Shown here: in pieces, positions 33,981 to 42,549 of the stretch | How positions within the stretch are numbered: the stretch's first letter is position 1 | Layout of the letters: each line of letters opens with the position of its first letter | Assembly (NCBI RefSeq): GCF_900177425.1 | Contig: NZ_LT840184.1 | Span: 4,449,514 to 4,513,513 of the forward strand | DNA from: Paenibacillus uliginis N3/975 | GTDB taxonomy: Bacteria; Bacillota; Bacilli; Paenibacillales; Paenibacillaceae | Direction of reading: 5' to 3' | DNA: 64,000 nucleotides | Translations under genes and position numbers: made by a program | Notes under the pieces: generated by a model | What the model was told of the DNA's origin: nothing | Database searches by the model: none | Seen by the model: only the letters and a program-made list of their open reading frames with translations

Positions 33981-36521
33981 TTACTGATGTTGACTAATCA
34001 TATTTACGAACATGCGAATGGAGCCTGGAACTAAAGCTGGAATCTCGCGATACCAGACCAATGAACTGTAAGTATAGATTCCTTTGCCATAATGCGCCGT
34101 CAGGAATGTGCCCGTAAACTCCTTCTCGCCCGGATCCCCGTTCGAAATGAGCGCCGTATATTCCTTGCCCCATTCCGACGGATTGTAGGCAGAGCGGTCT
34201 TGAATCCAGTTGTTCCAATCCTGATCCGTAATCTTGTTTGGAGCATTGAACATCGGATGATCTGGCGCCAGCATCGTCACTTTGGAATTCTCGTCCGTTA
34301 CGCGCCACTGAATAAGCGGTGATCCGATCTTGATCGGGTACGGGGCAAGATCAGGTGACCATTTGTCTTCAGGCTTATGATATTGAACAACAAGGTTGCC
34401 TCCATCTTTGACATAGTTCAGCAGACGCTGATTGCTCGGTATCAATTCCGGACGGAATGCGTATGCGCGAATTCCAAGCACAATCGTGTCATATTGCGAA
34501 AGATCCCCGGATTGGATGTCCTTCGCTTCCAGCTTTACGACATCGATGCCCACTTGACTCAAATATTGGTAGATGTTATCGAAGCCGCTGGATACGTAGC
34601 CTACCTTCAATTTGTCCGGAACCTTCAGGTCGAAGGCTTGGATCTTGAGCTCGGCCGGTTGCACCATGTACGTCTTTCCGATATGCGGATACTCGATGAT
34701 CTGCGCACCATGCGTGCTTTGCACATTGCCGTTCTTTGCAACAGCCATCACGGTAAATTTGCCAGGCACGACGTTCGAAGCAGCTTTGACCGTGAACGCG
34801 ACGGACTTCGTTTCGCCCTTAGCGGCAAAGCTCAATTCTTCAACAGCCGGCTCGGCCGTCCAGCCTTCCGGTACGTTCAGCGACACCGATGCTTTGGAAG
34901 CGCCCGGCGTATAATTGCGCACCGTAACCTTCATCGGAATCGGCTCTCCCGGCTTAAGCGTATTCAGAATCGTTGCGCTCGGGCTGAGCGACATCGAGTA
35001 CGGTGGCAATACCGCTACTGCATTTTGCGGCGTAACGTTCAATGTCGTTGCCGTATTGAACGCCTGATATTCCACCTTCGCGTTGAATACCGAAGGGTCA
35101 TAAGCCTTGAACAGCGGCGCGTCCGCAGGAATCGTCACCTCGAAGGTGGCTGATAGCGTCTCGTTGTAGCCTAACTCATCGAAACTGGTCACTCCAACCG
35201 GCTTCGCCGTCCAGCCTGTAGGTACGTTCAAGCTCAGGTTGATCTTGCCTAATTTCGTGGAACCGCCATTAAAGGCTGATACGACGACCTTCGTCGTTTG
35301 ACCGGCAACAAGCTCGCTCGCTTCCGGCTTCACCTTCGCCACGACGGACGCCGATTCCATGCTCGCTTTGTTCAACTGCTCTTCTTTGACATGAAGCCGG
35401 TGAAGCAGATCCTCCTTGGTCGCCGCCTCTAAGCCGGATGCCTTGACATCGGCTAGCGCCATCTGTACGTCTGCTTTCATTTCATGCACTTCTTTCAGTA
35501 CTTTGGAGAAGCTCGGGTAAGCGGCAACGACTTCATTCGCATCCTTTTGCAAGGTGCGCAAATCCTTGACGACCTTGTTGTCTTTGCCCTTCGCATCGAT
35601 CTCTTTCGCCAAATCCTCGAAGGTGAATGCAATGCCGTCAAAGAAGTCGTTCTCTTTCTCCTTCGATTTCACCGTGCTCAAGTCGAGCTTGTAGTAATTG
35701 TCCCCTTGCACAGGGCCCTCATCATACACCCTTCCCATGCCTTGGCTCTTATGCATGAAGCGGGATTCTTCTCCAAGCTGAAGGTAAGAAGCCCCATAGG
35801 TTTCATTGTATTCCCCGACCGGCGCTTTCACGGTATAGTCCTTAGAGCTGCCAGGCAGGTACAGCTTCTTGATCTGCCAAGGCTGAAGCCCTTTTTGCAA
35901 ATGTTCAGGAAAAATGTCTGGATTCGCCGCATCCTTAAACGCCCGAACAGTAAGCACGTTGATCGTCCGGTGATGTCCGTGTGTAGAGTTTTCATTCAAA
36001 AACGAAGGAATGATTACATCCGGGCGCAGCTCGCGAATTTTCCGAATCAATCGTTCGTAAGCGACCGATTCGCCCCATTTCTCCAGCGTCTCTTCCACGC
36101 TCTTAGAGAACCCGAAATCGAAAATCGGGTCATCCGGCTGCTCGCCAAGCATTCCTAACGTCACATTCGTGATCTTGGAAGCTTCCTGCAGTTCGTGGGT
36201 GCGAATAATGCCGAGGGCTTGCCCCAGCTCGCTCCCGATTTCGTTCTGTCCTCCTTCTCCTCGGACAGCGATCACGCTGGAGGTGTTAACCCCTCTTCCC
36301 AAGGAAAGATATGCCAAGGTCGCGCTGTGCTCATCATCCGGATGAGCCCCCGTGTTCATTGCGCTGGCAATCGTCGTCAGCGGTTTAATCGACTTCCACA
36401 GATCGACGACTCCCCGATCCGCATACGCGGGATGAGCTTGCGTGGACAACAGCACACTGCTTGCCAGAACCGTGCTCATAACAATGGAACACAACTTTAA
36501 AGTCGACTTACCTTTGATCAT
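33981..36521 (-). CDS. Secreted PIG-L deacetylase-like protein with NEW3 repeats and a C-terminal ThuA-like domain
   Basis: An 846-residue exported protein. A signal peptide fills residues 1-34 (MIKGKSTLKLCSIV... ending AYA). The PIG-L domain (about 45-370) has TGAHPDDEHSATLAYL and THGHHRTIN, the metal His/Asp positions. Two NEW3-type beta domains (about 390-500 and 505-605) follow, found in glycosidase-associated proteins. The last part (about 620-845) is a glutamine-amidotransferase-like/ThuA fold (YDTIVLGIRAYAFRPELIPSNQRLLNYVKDGG). An ATG at 36521 follows GGAGGG by seven bases. It probably deacylates an extracellular amino-sugar conjugate before uptake by the ABC importer downstream in the operon order. 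Confidence 0.85.
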   Translation of the reverse strand: MIKGKSTLKLCSIVMSTVLASSVLLSTQAHPAYADRGVVDLWKSIKPLTTIASAMNTGAHPDDEHSATLAYLSLGRGVNTSSVIAVRGEGGQNEIGSELGQALGIIRTHELQEASKITNVTLGMLGEQPDDPIFDFGFSKSVEETLEKWGESVAYERLIRKIRELRPDVIIPSFLNENSTHGHHRTINVLTVRAFKDAANPDIFPEHLQKGLQPWQIKKLYLPGSSKDYTVKAPVGEYNETYGASYLQLGEESRFMHKSQGMGRVYDEGPVQGDNYYKLDLSTVKSKEKENDFFDGIAFTFEDLAKEIDAKGKDNKVVKDLRTLQKDANEVVAAYPSFSKVLKEVHEMKADVQMALADVKASGLEAATKEDLLHRLHVKEEQLNKASMESASVVAKVKPEASELVAGQTTKVVVSAFNGGSTKLGKINLSLNVPTGWTAKPVGVTSFDELGYNETLSATFEVTIPADAPLFKAYDPSVFNAKVEYQAFNTATTLNVTPQNAVAVLPPYSMSLSPSATILNTLKPGEPIPMKVTVRNYTPGASKASVSLNVPEGWTAEPAVEELSFAAKGETKSVAFTVKAASNVVPGKFTVMAVAKNGNVQSTHGAQIIEYPHIGKTYMVQPAELKIQAFDLKVPDKLKVGYVSSGFDNIYQYLSQVGIDVVKLEAKDIQSGDLSQYDTIVLGIRAYAFRPELIPSNQRLLNYVKDGGNLVVQYHKPEDKWSPDLAPYPIKIGSPLIQWRVTDENSKVTMLAPDHPMFNAPNKITDQDWNNWIQDRSAYNPSEWGKEYTALISNGDPGEKEFTGTFLTAHYGKGIYTYSSLVWYREIPALVPGSIRMFVNMISQHQ

Positions 36522-36635
36522 CAAATCCCTCCTATATGGTGGAATGTTTTTTTCAGCTGGAAATGGCCAGTTTCCCCGCTGTATATCATGACGTGGATGA
36601 TGAACCCCTAGGTGTTCCCACGAAATGACCGTTAC

Positions 36636-38366
36636 TTACACGGCCGTGCTGTCGCCCGTTATTTTTCGCGAAATGAAGAGCACGATGATGATCAGGGTAA
36701 TTTGCAGCACACCGTACGCACAAGCTGTACCGAACTCAAATGAATACATCCGCTGGAAAATCTCGACGGAAAGCGGCGTACTCTTTGCGGTGAAGAGCAG
36801 GATGGATGATACGAATTCTCCGATGCCCTGCACGAACGCGAGCAGCGTCCCCGCTAGAATGCCGCTTAGCGCCATTGGAAACACAACCCGCCTGAAGCTG
36901 TACCACCAGGATGCGCCCAAGTTGCGAGCTGCCTCCTCGACCGATGCATCCATCTGAACCAGTGTCGCCGAAGTGGATCGGAACACAAGTGGTAAATGCC
37001 GGACAAAATACGCCAAAGGAAGAATCCAGAAGCTGCCGATCAGCACTTGGTTGAAGCTGAATATAGTAGGCTCGCTGAAGGCGGCAATCAGGTTAACCGC
37101 AACAACGGTTCCCGGCAGAGCCCATGGAAGCATGATGAGCACGTCAAGCAGCGTCTTTCCTTTAAATTTCAAGCGAATCATGGCATACGCGGCAGCGACG
37201 CCGAAGATGACATTGCCGATTGTCGCCACGAAGCTCATCTGGAAGCTGTTTGCAATTGGTCGCCACGTTTTGCTGTCGGTAAACAGCTTCACGTAATGCT
37301 CAAGCGTGTATTCTGGCGGAAGGATTTGCGTCGTCCACGTGCCGTCCGTCGAAAGTGAAATGAGAACGAGCACGAAAATAGGAAGCAGCAGAACGATTAC
37401 GCCAATGATAGACAGGATCATCGCGACGTACTTGCCTACGGCGCTTTTCACTTCCGTGCGATGGACGCTGATCCCTTTACTCATGTTCTGATAATTGCGC
37501 CGCCCTTGATACCAGCGCATCACAAGCAGGAACAAAATCGAAACGACGGACAAGATCGTGGACTGCGCCGCAGCCATATCCAGATTGCCGTTCGTCCGGG
37601 ACAAATAAATCTGCATCGTCATCGTCCGCTCGATGCCAAAGATGAGCGGAGCCGTATAGGAAGCCATCGCGATCATGAAGACGAGCAGCGACGATGCGAC
37701 CAGCGCCGGTGTCAGCATTGGCAAAATGATACGCCGCCATATATAGAGTCGTCCTGCGCCAAGACTCGCTGCCGCCTCCTCCAAGGACGGATCGAGACTA
37801 CGGATCGCAGAGGAAGCCGTCATATAAAAGTACGTGTACATCGTGAAGGTATGTACTACGAGCACACCCCAAATGCCCTTCAAGGAAAACGGCACCTGAT
37901 CGAGATGAAGCAGCTCTTTCAGTGCTCTCGGGATAATGCCGCTTTCGCCGTACAAAAACGTAAACGACAATACACCGACAAGCGGCGGCAATGCCATCGG
38001 AACGAGGACGAGGACGGCCAGTATTTTCCGGCCGGGGAACTCGTAGCGCTCCAACAGGAAGGCCATCGCAACACCAACGATCGCACAGGTGATTACGCTT
38101 AAGACAGAAATATAAATGCTGGTCCAGAGTGCCTCCAGATTGGACGTATGCTCCAAGCTAAAAAACCGGGAGTAGTTGGCGACCGAAAATTTGTCCTCTA
38201 CCTGGATACTTTGGATGAACGTTTGGAACAACGGATATACGACGTAAGCCAAGAGCACTAGAAACAGCGGTGCTACCAAGACATAGACAAAATAGGGCGA
38301 TTGCGTGAATGAACTTGTTCTAAGCTTAGGTGTTTTGGGTGCTTTGGATATTTTGGTTAACATCAT
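36636..38366 (-). CDS. ABC transporter permease, fused two-domain (FbpB-like)
   Basis: A 576-residue permease consisting of two tandem BPD_transp_1 domains, each with six membrane helices and an EAA loop: EEAAASLGAGRLYIWRRIILP (first half, about residue 195) and EEAARNLGASWWYSFRRVVFP (second half, about residue 480). The two loops couple to the ATPase on the same transcript, 11 bases upstream. The fused layout is known from ferric-iron and some polyamine/thiamine-like importers. Substrate specificity would come from the binding protein. Confidence 0.9.
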   Translation of the reverse strand: MMLTKISKAPKTPKLRTSSFTQSPYFVYVLVAPLFLVLLAYVVYPLFQTFIQSIQVEDKFSVANYSRFFSLEHTSNLEALWTSIYISVLSVITCAIVGVAMAFLLERYEFPGRKILAVLVLVPMALPPLVGVLSFTFLYGESGIIPRALKELLHLDQVPFSLKGIWGVLVVHTFTMYTYFYMTASSAIRSLDPSLEEAAASLGAGRLYIWRRIILPMLTPALVASSLLVFMIAMASYTAPLIFGIERTMTMQIYLSRTNGNLDMAAAQSTILSVVSILFLLVMRWYQGRRNYQNMSKGISVHRTEVKSAVGKYVAMILSIIGVIVLLLPIFVLVLISLSTDGTWTTQILPPEYTLEHYVKLFTDSKTWRPIANSFQMSFVATIGNVIFGVAAAYAMIRLKFKGKTLLDVLIMLPWALPGTVVAVNLIAAFSEPTIFSFNQVLIGSFWILPLAYFVRHLPLVFRSTSATLVQMDASVEEAARNLGASWWYSFRRVVFPMALSGILAGTLLAFVQGIGEFVSSILLFTAKSTPLSVEIFQRMYSFEFGTACAYGVLQITLIIIVLFISRKITGDSTAV

Positions 38367-38377
38367 TCATCCCCTCT

Positions 38378-39457
38378 CTATCCCAAGAAATAGATGCTTT
38401 CTTTCGGAATGAACAGGGAGATTTCTTCCCCGCGTCCGCGCACTCGATGCCCTTGATTGACGAACATCGCTTTCAGCTGCTGGTCTGCCACCTGCGATAC
38501 ATAGTTCACGCTTACGCCCGTAAATTCGGAAATTACCACGTTACCGTTAACCACATTGTCGCCGGACTCTCCTTGCAGAGCCTCGCGAACCGATTCCGGA
38601 CGTATGGACATAGCCACGCTCTTGCCCGCTTCTAGCTTGCAATTCGGCGAGGCATTCGCAATCAACCCTCTCAGACTAAGGCCCGGAGCGATACGAACGA
38701 CCGCTTCGTTGCCTTCGATTCGTTCTACGGTTCCTTCCCACAGATTGGACTCCCCGATAAAGGAAGCGACAAACCGGTTGACCGAGCGATTATATATTTC
38801 TTCTGGACTTCCAATCTGCTGGACAACACCACCCTGCATAACCATGATCCGGTCAGACATCGCCATCGCTTCAGCCTGATCGTGCGTCACATAGATTGTG
38901 GTAATTCCCAGCTCCAGTTGAAGTCTCTTAATTTCAATTCTCGTTTCTTCTCTAAGCTTCGCATCCAAGTTCGATAGCGGTTCATCCAAGAGCAGGATTT
39001 GCGGCTCAATGACGAGCGCACGAGCAAGGGCAACCCGCTGCTGCTGGCCTCCGGACAGTTGATCGATACGGCGGCTGCCGTAGCCTTCCAAATGAACTTG
39101 CTTCTGCGCGCGTTCGACGCGCTGCACGATTTCGGATTTAGGGACTTTTCTTACCTGCAGACCGAATGCGATATTTTCAAAAACGGTCATGTGCGGAAAT
39201 AACGCATAGTTTTGAAATACCATTCCCGTATTTCGCTTGTTCGGGGGAAGCGTGGTGACATCCTGATCACCGAACATGATGCGGCCCTCGCTCGGATAAT
39301 AGAATCCTGCGATCATCCGCAGCGTCGTTGTTTTGCCACAGCCGCTCGGTCCAAGAAAGGTGAAGAATTCCCCCGGTTGAATCCGAATGTTAACGTCTGT
39401 AACACCCTTGACGTTTCCGAATTGTTTACTTACCTGATCCAGTATGACCTCTATCAA
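38378..39457 (-). CDS. ABC transporter ATP-binding protein (PotA/FbpC-like)
   Basis: A 359-residue importer ATPase with a C-terminal TOBE domain. Walker A GPSGCGKTTTLR, signature LSGGQQQRVALARAL, Walker B ILLLDEPLSNLD, H-loop VTHDQAEAMAM. The start is TTG at 39457, nine bases after AAGGGGG. It pairs with the fused permease and the lipoprotein upstream in the operon. Confidence 0.92.
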   Translation of the reverse strand: MIEVILDQVSKQFGNVKGVTDVNIRIQPGEFFTFLGPSGCGKTTTLRMIAGFYYPSEGRIMFGDQDVTTLPPNKRNTGMVFQNYALFPHMTVFENIAFGLQVRKVPKSEIVQRVERAQKQVHLEGYGSRRIDQLSGGQQQRVALARALVIEPQILLLDEPLSNLDAKLREETRIEIKRLQLELGITTIYVTHDQAEAMAMSDRIMVMQGGVVQQIGSPEEIYNRSVNRFVASFIGESNLWEGTVERIEGNEAVVRIAPGLSLRGLIANASPNCKLEAGKSVAMSIRPESVREALQGESGDNVVNGNVVISEFTGVSVNYVSQVADQQLKAMFVNQGHRVRGRGEEISLFIPKESIYFLG

Positions 39458-39482
39458 GTCGGTTTCCCCCTTAAGTAAAATG

Positions 39483-39510
39483 TTCAGGCGGAGGAGCTCC
39501 TCCGCCTGAA
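39483..39510 (-). terminator. Perfect 28-base palindrome between binding protein and ATPase genes
   Basis: TTCAGGCGGAGGAG / CTCCTCCGCCTGAA with no loop, followed on the minus strand by CATTTTACTT. Such a hairpin usually stabilises the lipoprotein mRNA and reduces read-through to the transport genes. Confidence 0.7.
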
Positions 39511-39514
39511 TGCA

Positions 39515-40600
39515 TTATTTGGAACCTTTTCCCTTAATGTTCTCGTCCCAATGCTGCATCCATTCCTTCTCTTTCTCTGCCATAACGGCCCAATCGATAT
39601 CAAGCGGCTTCAGTTCCAACCCTTGTAACCATGCCGGAAGCGTATCTTTGCTGATGTCTGTACGTGTCGGGATTTGATACAGCTTCTCTGCAAGCTCAAC
39701 GCGCAGCTTGGAATCGAAGAGGAACTCGTAAAATTTCATTGCCGCATCCTTGTTTTTCGCGCCCTTGACAACTCCGACACCATCAACCAGAATCGGTGCG
39801 CCGCTAGCAGGATAAATAAAGTCGAACGGCTGCTTCTGCAGCTCCTTCTGGAGCATAATGTCCTGTAGGTTCCACAGCGACAGCGTGCCTTCCTCTCGTC
39901 CCAGCTTCAGGTACAGGTTGGTCGGGTCTTGCGCATATTCCTTCGTATTCGCGTCGAGCTTCTTCAGCCATTCGTATCCTTTTGCAGGGTCGCTAGCATC
40001 TTGACGGAAAATCATCGAGGAGTAAATCGTTCTCATCGTTCCGGAAGCGAGCACGCCGCGAATAATAATTTTGTCTTTATATTTCGGATCCAGCAGATCA
40101 TCCCAATCTTTTGGAGCATCTTCCTTTTTCAACGCTGTGGAGTTATACATAATTACTTCCGGCAGCAGCATCTCACCGTACCAGCGATCCTGGCTGTCTT
40201 TGTACATCGCAGGAATGCTGTCGGCGAAGCTCGGCTTTACGCTTTCGAGCAGATCTTCATCCGCAGCCGTCATCAGCGCCGATTGCGTGCCGCCCCACCA
40301 GAAATCCGCCTGCGGGTTTGCCTTCTCCCCACGAACGCGCTCCAATATTTGCTGCGCCCCCATGGTGAGAACTTCGACTTCCATTCCCGGATTTTGCTCT
40401 TCGAACTTCGGAATAATTTCTTCCACGACGTTTTTATCTCTGGCTGTATAAATGACCAGCTTCTGCTTCTCGGAACCCTTATCTCCTGAATTTTGACCGC
40501 CTTCAGAAGTGCTTCCACCACAGGCTGTGACCGTCAGCATTGCAATGCTGAGGACTGTTCCTATCAACCACTTTTTTGCCTTTCCCTTCGACATTTCCAT
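39515..40600 (-). CDS. ABC importer substrate-binding lipoprotein (family 1)
   Basis: A 361-residue lipoprotein. The N-terminal signal ends in a lipobox (LTVTACGGST), with Cys as the first mature residue. The body has the periplasmic-binding protein type II fold typical of iron/polyamine binding proteins (KLVIYTARDKNVVEEIIPKFEEQNPGMEVEV). The ATG at 40600 follows GGGGGT; codons further upstream lack a site. It is the first gene of the operon and should set the substrate of the importer. Confidence 0.9.
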   Translation of the reverse strand: MEMSKGKAKKWLIGTVLSIAMLTVTACGGSTSEGGQNSGDKGSEKQKLVIYTARDKNVVEEIIPKFEEQNPGMEVEVLTMGAQQILERVRGEKANPQADFWWGGTQSALMTAADEDLLESVKPSFADSIPAMYKDSQDRWYGEMLLPEVIMYNSTALKKEDAPKDWDDLLDPKYKDKIIIRGVLASGTMRTIYSSMIFRQDASDPAKGYEWLKKLDANTKEYAQDPTNLYLKLGREEGTLSLWNLQDIMLQKELQKQPFDFIYPASGAPILVDGVGVVKGAKNKDAAMKFYEFLFDSKLRVELAEKLYQIPTRTDISKDTLPAWLQGLELKPLDIDWAVMAEKEKEWMQHWDENIKGKGSK

Positions 40601-41040
40601 GAATTGACCCCCTAAATTTAAAATTTTCTTCGTTGATCTTGCTGTATCGCATGAATTCATCTTCGTTAGACGAAATGAATCTTAGCCAGGACTTGATCAA
40701 ATGAACATATAGGACATATCACAGCCGCGTCTGTGCAGCTTATGAACCGAAATATGTTCTCCTTTTCAAGGGTGACTGATTGGTAAGTGAATCAAAAGTA
40801 ATCCGGAGAATCCTGAACTCTTCAGGCAAGTAGAAATTCCGTTGAAGCTGATTGTCAATTTCTGAAGTCAGTCTGAAGTACTTAGAAGTACCTTAGAAGT
40901 CATGAATTATGAACTCAGAAGGTGTGTATACACTTAGAAGAAAAGTAAGCGTTCGAAGTAAAAATCTAGTAGGTGGTGTTGTTGTGAAATTTGTATTTCT
41001 CAAGACTTTGCGCTGTACAGCTCGCAGCAAAAGCATTGAA
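40601..41040. other. 440-base intergenic region with regulatory-looking repeats
   Basis: No gene is seen. Next to the binding-protein gene, ATTCATCTTCGT and ACGAAATGAAT form an imperfect inverted repeat at 40654-40680. At 40864-40900 the sequence GAAGT occurs four times at 11, 10 and 11 base steps, close to one helical turn. Both may be regulator sites. A 70-codon plus-strand frame at 40909 lacks a ribosome site and is not called. Confidence 0.5.
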
Positions 41041-42219
41041 TTATCTTTGAAATTTAGGAGTGGATGGGAACGCCTCCAGCGTGCAATGAATGGCCCCAAT
41101 GAGTCCAGCCTGATCGCCTAGCGAGGCCATCTTAATCTGAGGAGCGGAAGGAACCCAGTCGTTTAACCATTGTTGTATTTTATAAATCCCCTCGTCCCCG
41201 ATATGCATCATTTCTCCGCTAAGAATCAATAGCGCTGGATCCATCACACTTGTTAGATTGGCAATGCCATAGGTCCAGTGCCGACAGATATCGTCGAGCA
41301 GTGCCTGAGCTTGTTTCCCCCCTCGATTCGCCTGATCAACGATTTGCTTAACGATACTCGATCTCTCATCAATTGAAGGCAGAATGCCTTTGGCTTTGTC
41401 GTAAATGGCCCATACGGAGTAATTGCGCTCGAATACGCCATATTCTCCCTTGGTCTGATTACCGACCGGACCAACCATCATGTACCCAATCTCCCCGCTC
41501 GCCTCGTTGGCTCCGCGATACAGCTGACCATCGATGATAATTCCGGCGCCAATCCCAGTGCCCGCATACATATATACCAGATTGGTATGACCGACGCCTA
41601 TGCCCTTATGAAATTCACCAAGCGTCATCAGGTTCACGTCATTCTCAATGACCACGGGCAGCCCTAAGATTTCTTCGATCTCCTGCTGCACCGGCAGCCC
41701 CATCCATCCCGTACTGGGAGCATAGCTTACCGTTCCGGCGCTTCGCTGGGTTATGCCCGGCAAGCCCAGGCCCATGCCAAGCAGTCGTTCTTTATCGAAT
41801 CCGCTTTCAAATAGCAGGGCCGCAAGCCCTTGCCTGATGCTCTGGATGGCCATCTCGCCATTCATCGGATGAGGTAAGCTGGTCGTGCGTTGAATCAGCA
41901 GCTCCCCTTTCAAATTGGCTATAGCCAGCTGCAGAGTGCTGCCTTCGAATACCGCACCAATAACACCATAAGCTTGAAAGTTATATTCGAGGAGGATAGG
42001 CTTCCTGCCGCCCTTTGATTCTCCCACGCCGACTTCGCTAATTAGGCCTTCCGTAATCATCTCGTCAACGAGAGCTGATACGCACGGACGGCTTAACTCC
42101 GTTAATTTCGCCAAATCAGCTCTTGATACCCGGGGGTTTTCTTTCAACTGATGAAGGATGCCTTCTCGGTTAATATGCTTCACCAGCTTGGCGTTTCCCG
42201 TTTGGCCTTTGTCAATCAA
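41041..42219 (-). CDS. ROK family transcriptional regulator (XylR/NagC type)
   Basis: A 392-residue repressor with an N-terminal winged helix (about residues 15-75, VSRADLAKLTELSRPCVSALVDEMITEGLI) and a ROK kinase-like domain. The ATPase-like loops are present (YMYAGTGIGAGIIIDGQLY). The zinc motif CxCGxxGC of ROK sugar kinases is absent: the site reads KGEYGVFERN. It is therefore likely a pure regulator. It lies upstream on the same strand as the transport/hydrolase operon and would be the sensor for its sugar. A palindrome in front of it may be its own operator. Confidence 0.9.
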   Translation of the reverse strand: MIDKGQTGNAKLVKHINREGILHQLKENPRVSRADLAKLTELSRPCVSALVDEMITEGLISEVGVGESKGGRKPILLEYNFQAYGVIGAVFEGSTLQLAIANLKGELLIQRTTSLPHPMNGEMAIQSIRQGLAALLFESGFDKERLLGMGLGLPGITQRSAGTVSYAPSTGWMGLPVQQEIEEILGLPVVIENDVNLMTLGEFHKGIGVGHTNLVYMYAGTGIGAGIIIDGQLYRGANEASGEIGYMMVGPVGNQTKGEYGVFERNYSVWAIYDKAKGILPSIDERSSIVKQIVDQANRGGKQAQALLDDICRHWTYGIANLTSVMDPALLILSGEMMHIGDEGIYKIQQWLNDWVPSAPQIKMASLGDQAGLIGAIHCTLEAFPSTPKFQR

Positions 42220-42258
42220 TAAGTAGTCCCCCCTTTTGTTAACTTAGGTAAAATTAAG

Positions 42259-42279
42259 TTAGTTAAAATTATTAACAAA
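42259..42279. promoter_or_regulatory. ROK/XylR-type operator upstream of the regulator gene
   Basis: TTAGTTAA, five bases, TTAACAAA. It resembles XylR-type operators of Firmicutes (TTAGTTTGTTTGGGCAACAA family) and lies 40 bases upstream of the ROK start codon. Confidence 0.55.
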
Positions 42280-42394
42280 GTCTTATTGGAAATATTTTAT
42301 TGTATGCGCTTCCAAATTGTCAACAATAATTTTCTTCATCTTTCCATATTTATATCTTTTTACGTTGTCTGGGTGAATATTTAGCCCGTTCCAA

Positions 42395-42430
42395 TAACTT
42401 ACATGTATTATTGGCAAGTACAGTAAGTTA
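42395..42430. repeat. Imperfect inverted repeat near the island edge
   Basis: TAACTTACATGTA and TACAGTAAGTTA flank an 11-base loop. It lies between the ROK gene and the sigK copy. Role not clear. Confidence 0.4.
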
Positions 42431-42474
42431 GGAAGAACTGACGGAAAGGCACACCCATTATAATTACCGTTCAA

Positions 42475-42523
42475 AACGCCTAAAGTATCTGCTCAGTTAA
42501 GACGCAGCTGCTTTAGGCGTTCT
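42475..42523. terminator. Terminator hairpin after the sigK copy, repeat copy B
   Basis: ACGCCTAAAG pairs with CTTTAGGCGT. Its inner sequence (CTGCTCA ... GCAGCTG) closely matches the hairpin at 24051, so both are copies of one element. Confidence 0.85.
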
Positions 42524-42549
42524 TTGTAGGGTCATATTGAAATCGCAAT

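Noticed and set aside
34377..35153. A 258-codon plus-strand frame opposite the secreted PIG-L protein
   Set aside because: Arg- and His-rich translation typical of a shadow in a high-GC gene; no start signal and no domain.
37461..38102. A 213-codon plus-strand frame opposite the permease
   Set aside because: Low-complexity Arg/Asp/His content; antisense shadow of the permease.
40861..40901. GAAGT repeats as a CRISPR array
   Set aside because: Repeats are five bases with ten or eleven base period; no spacers or cas genes.
40909..41121. A 70-codon plus-strand gene after the importer promoter region
   Set aside because: No ribosome site, no recognisable domain, and it runs into the end of the ROK gene on the other strand.
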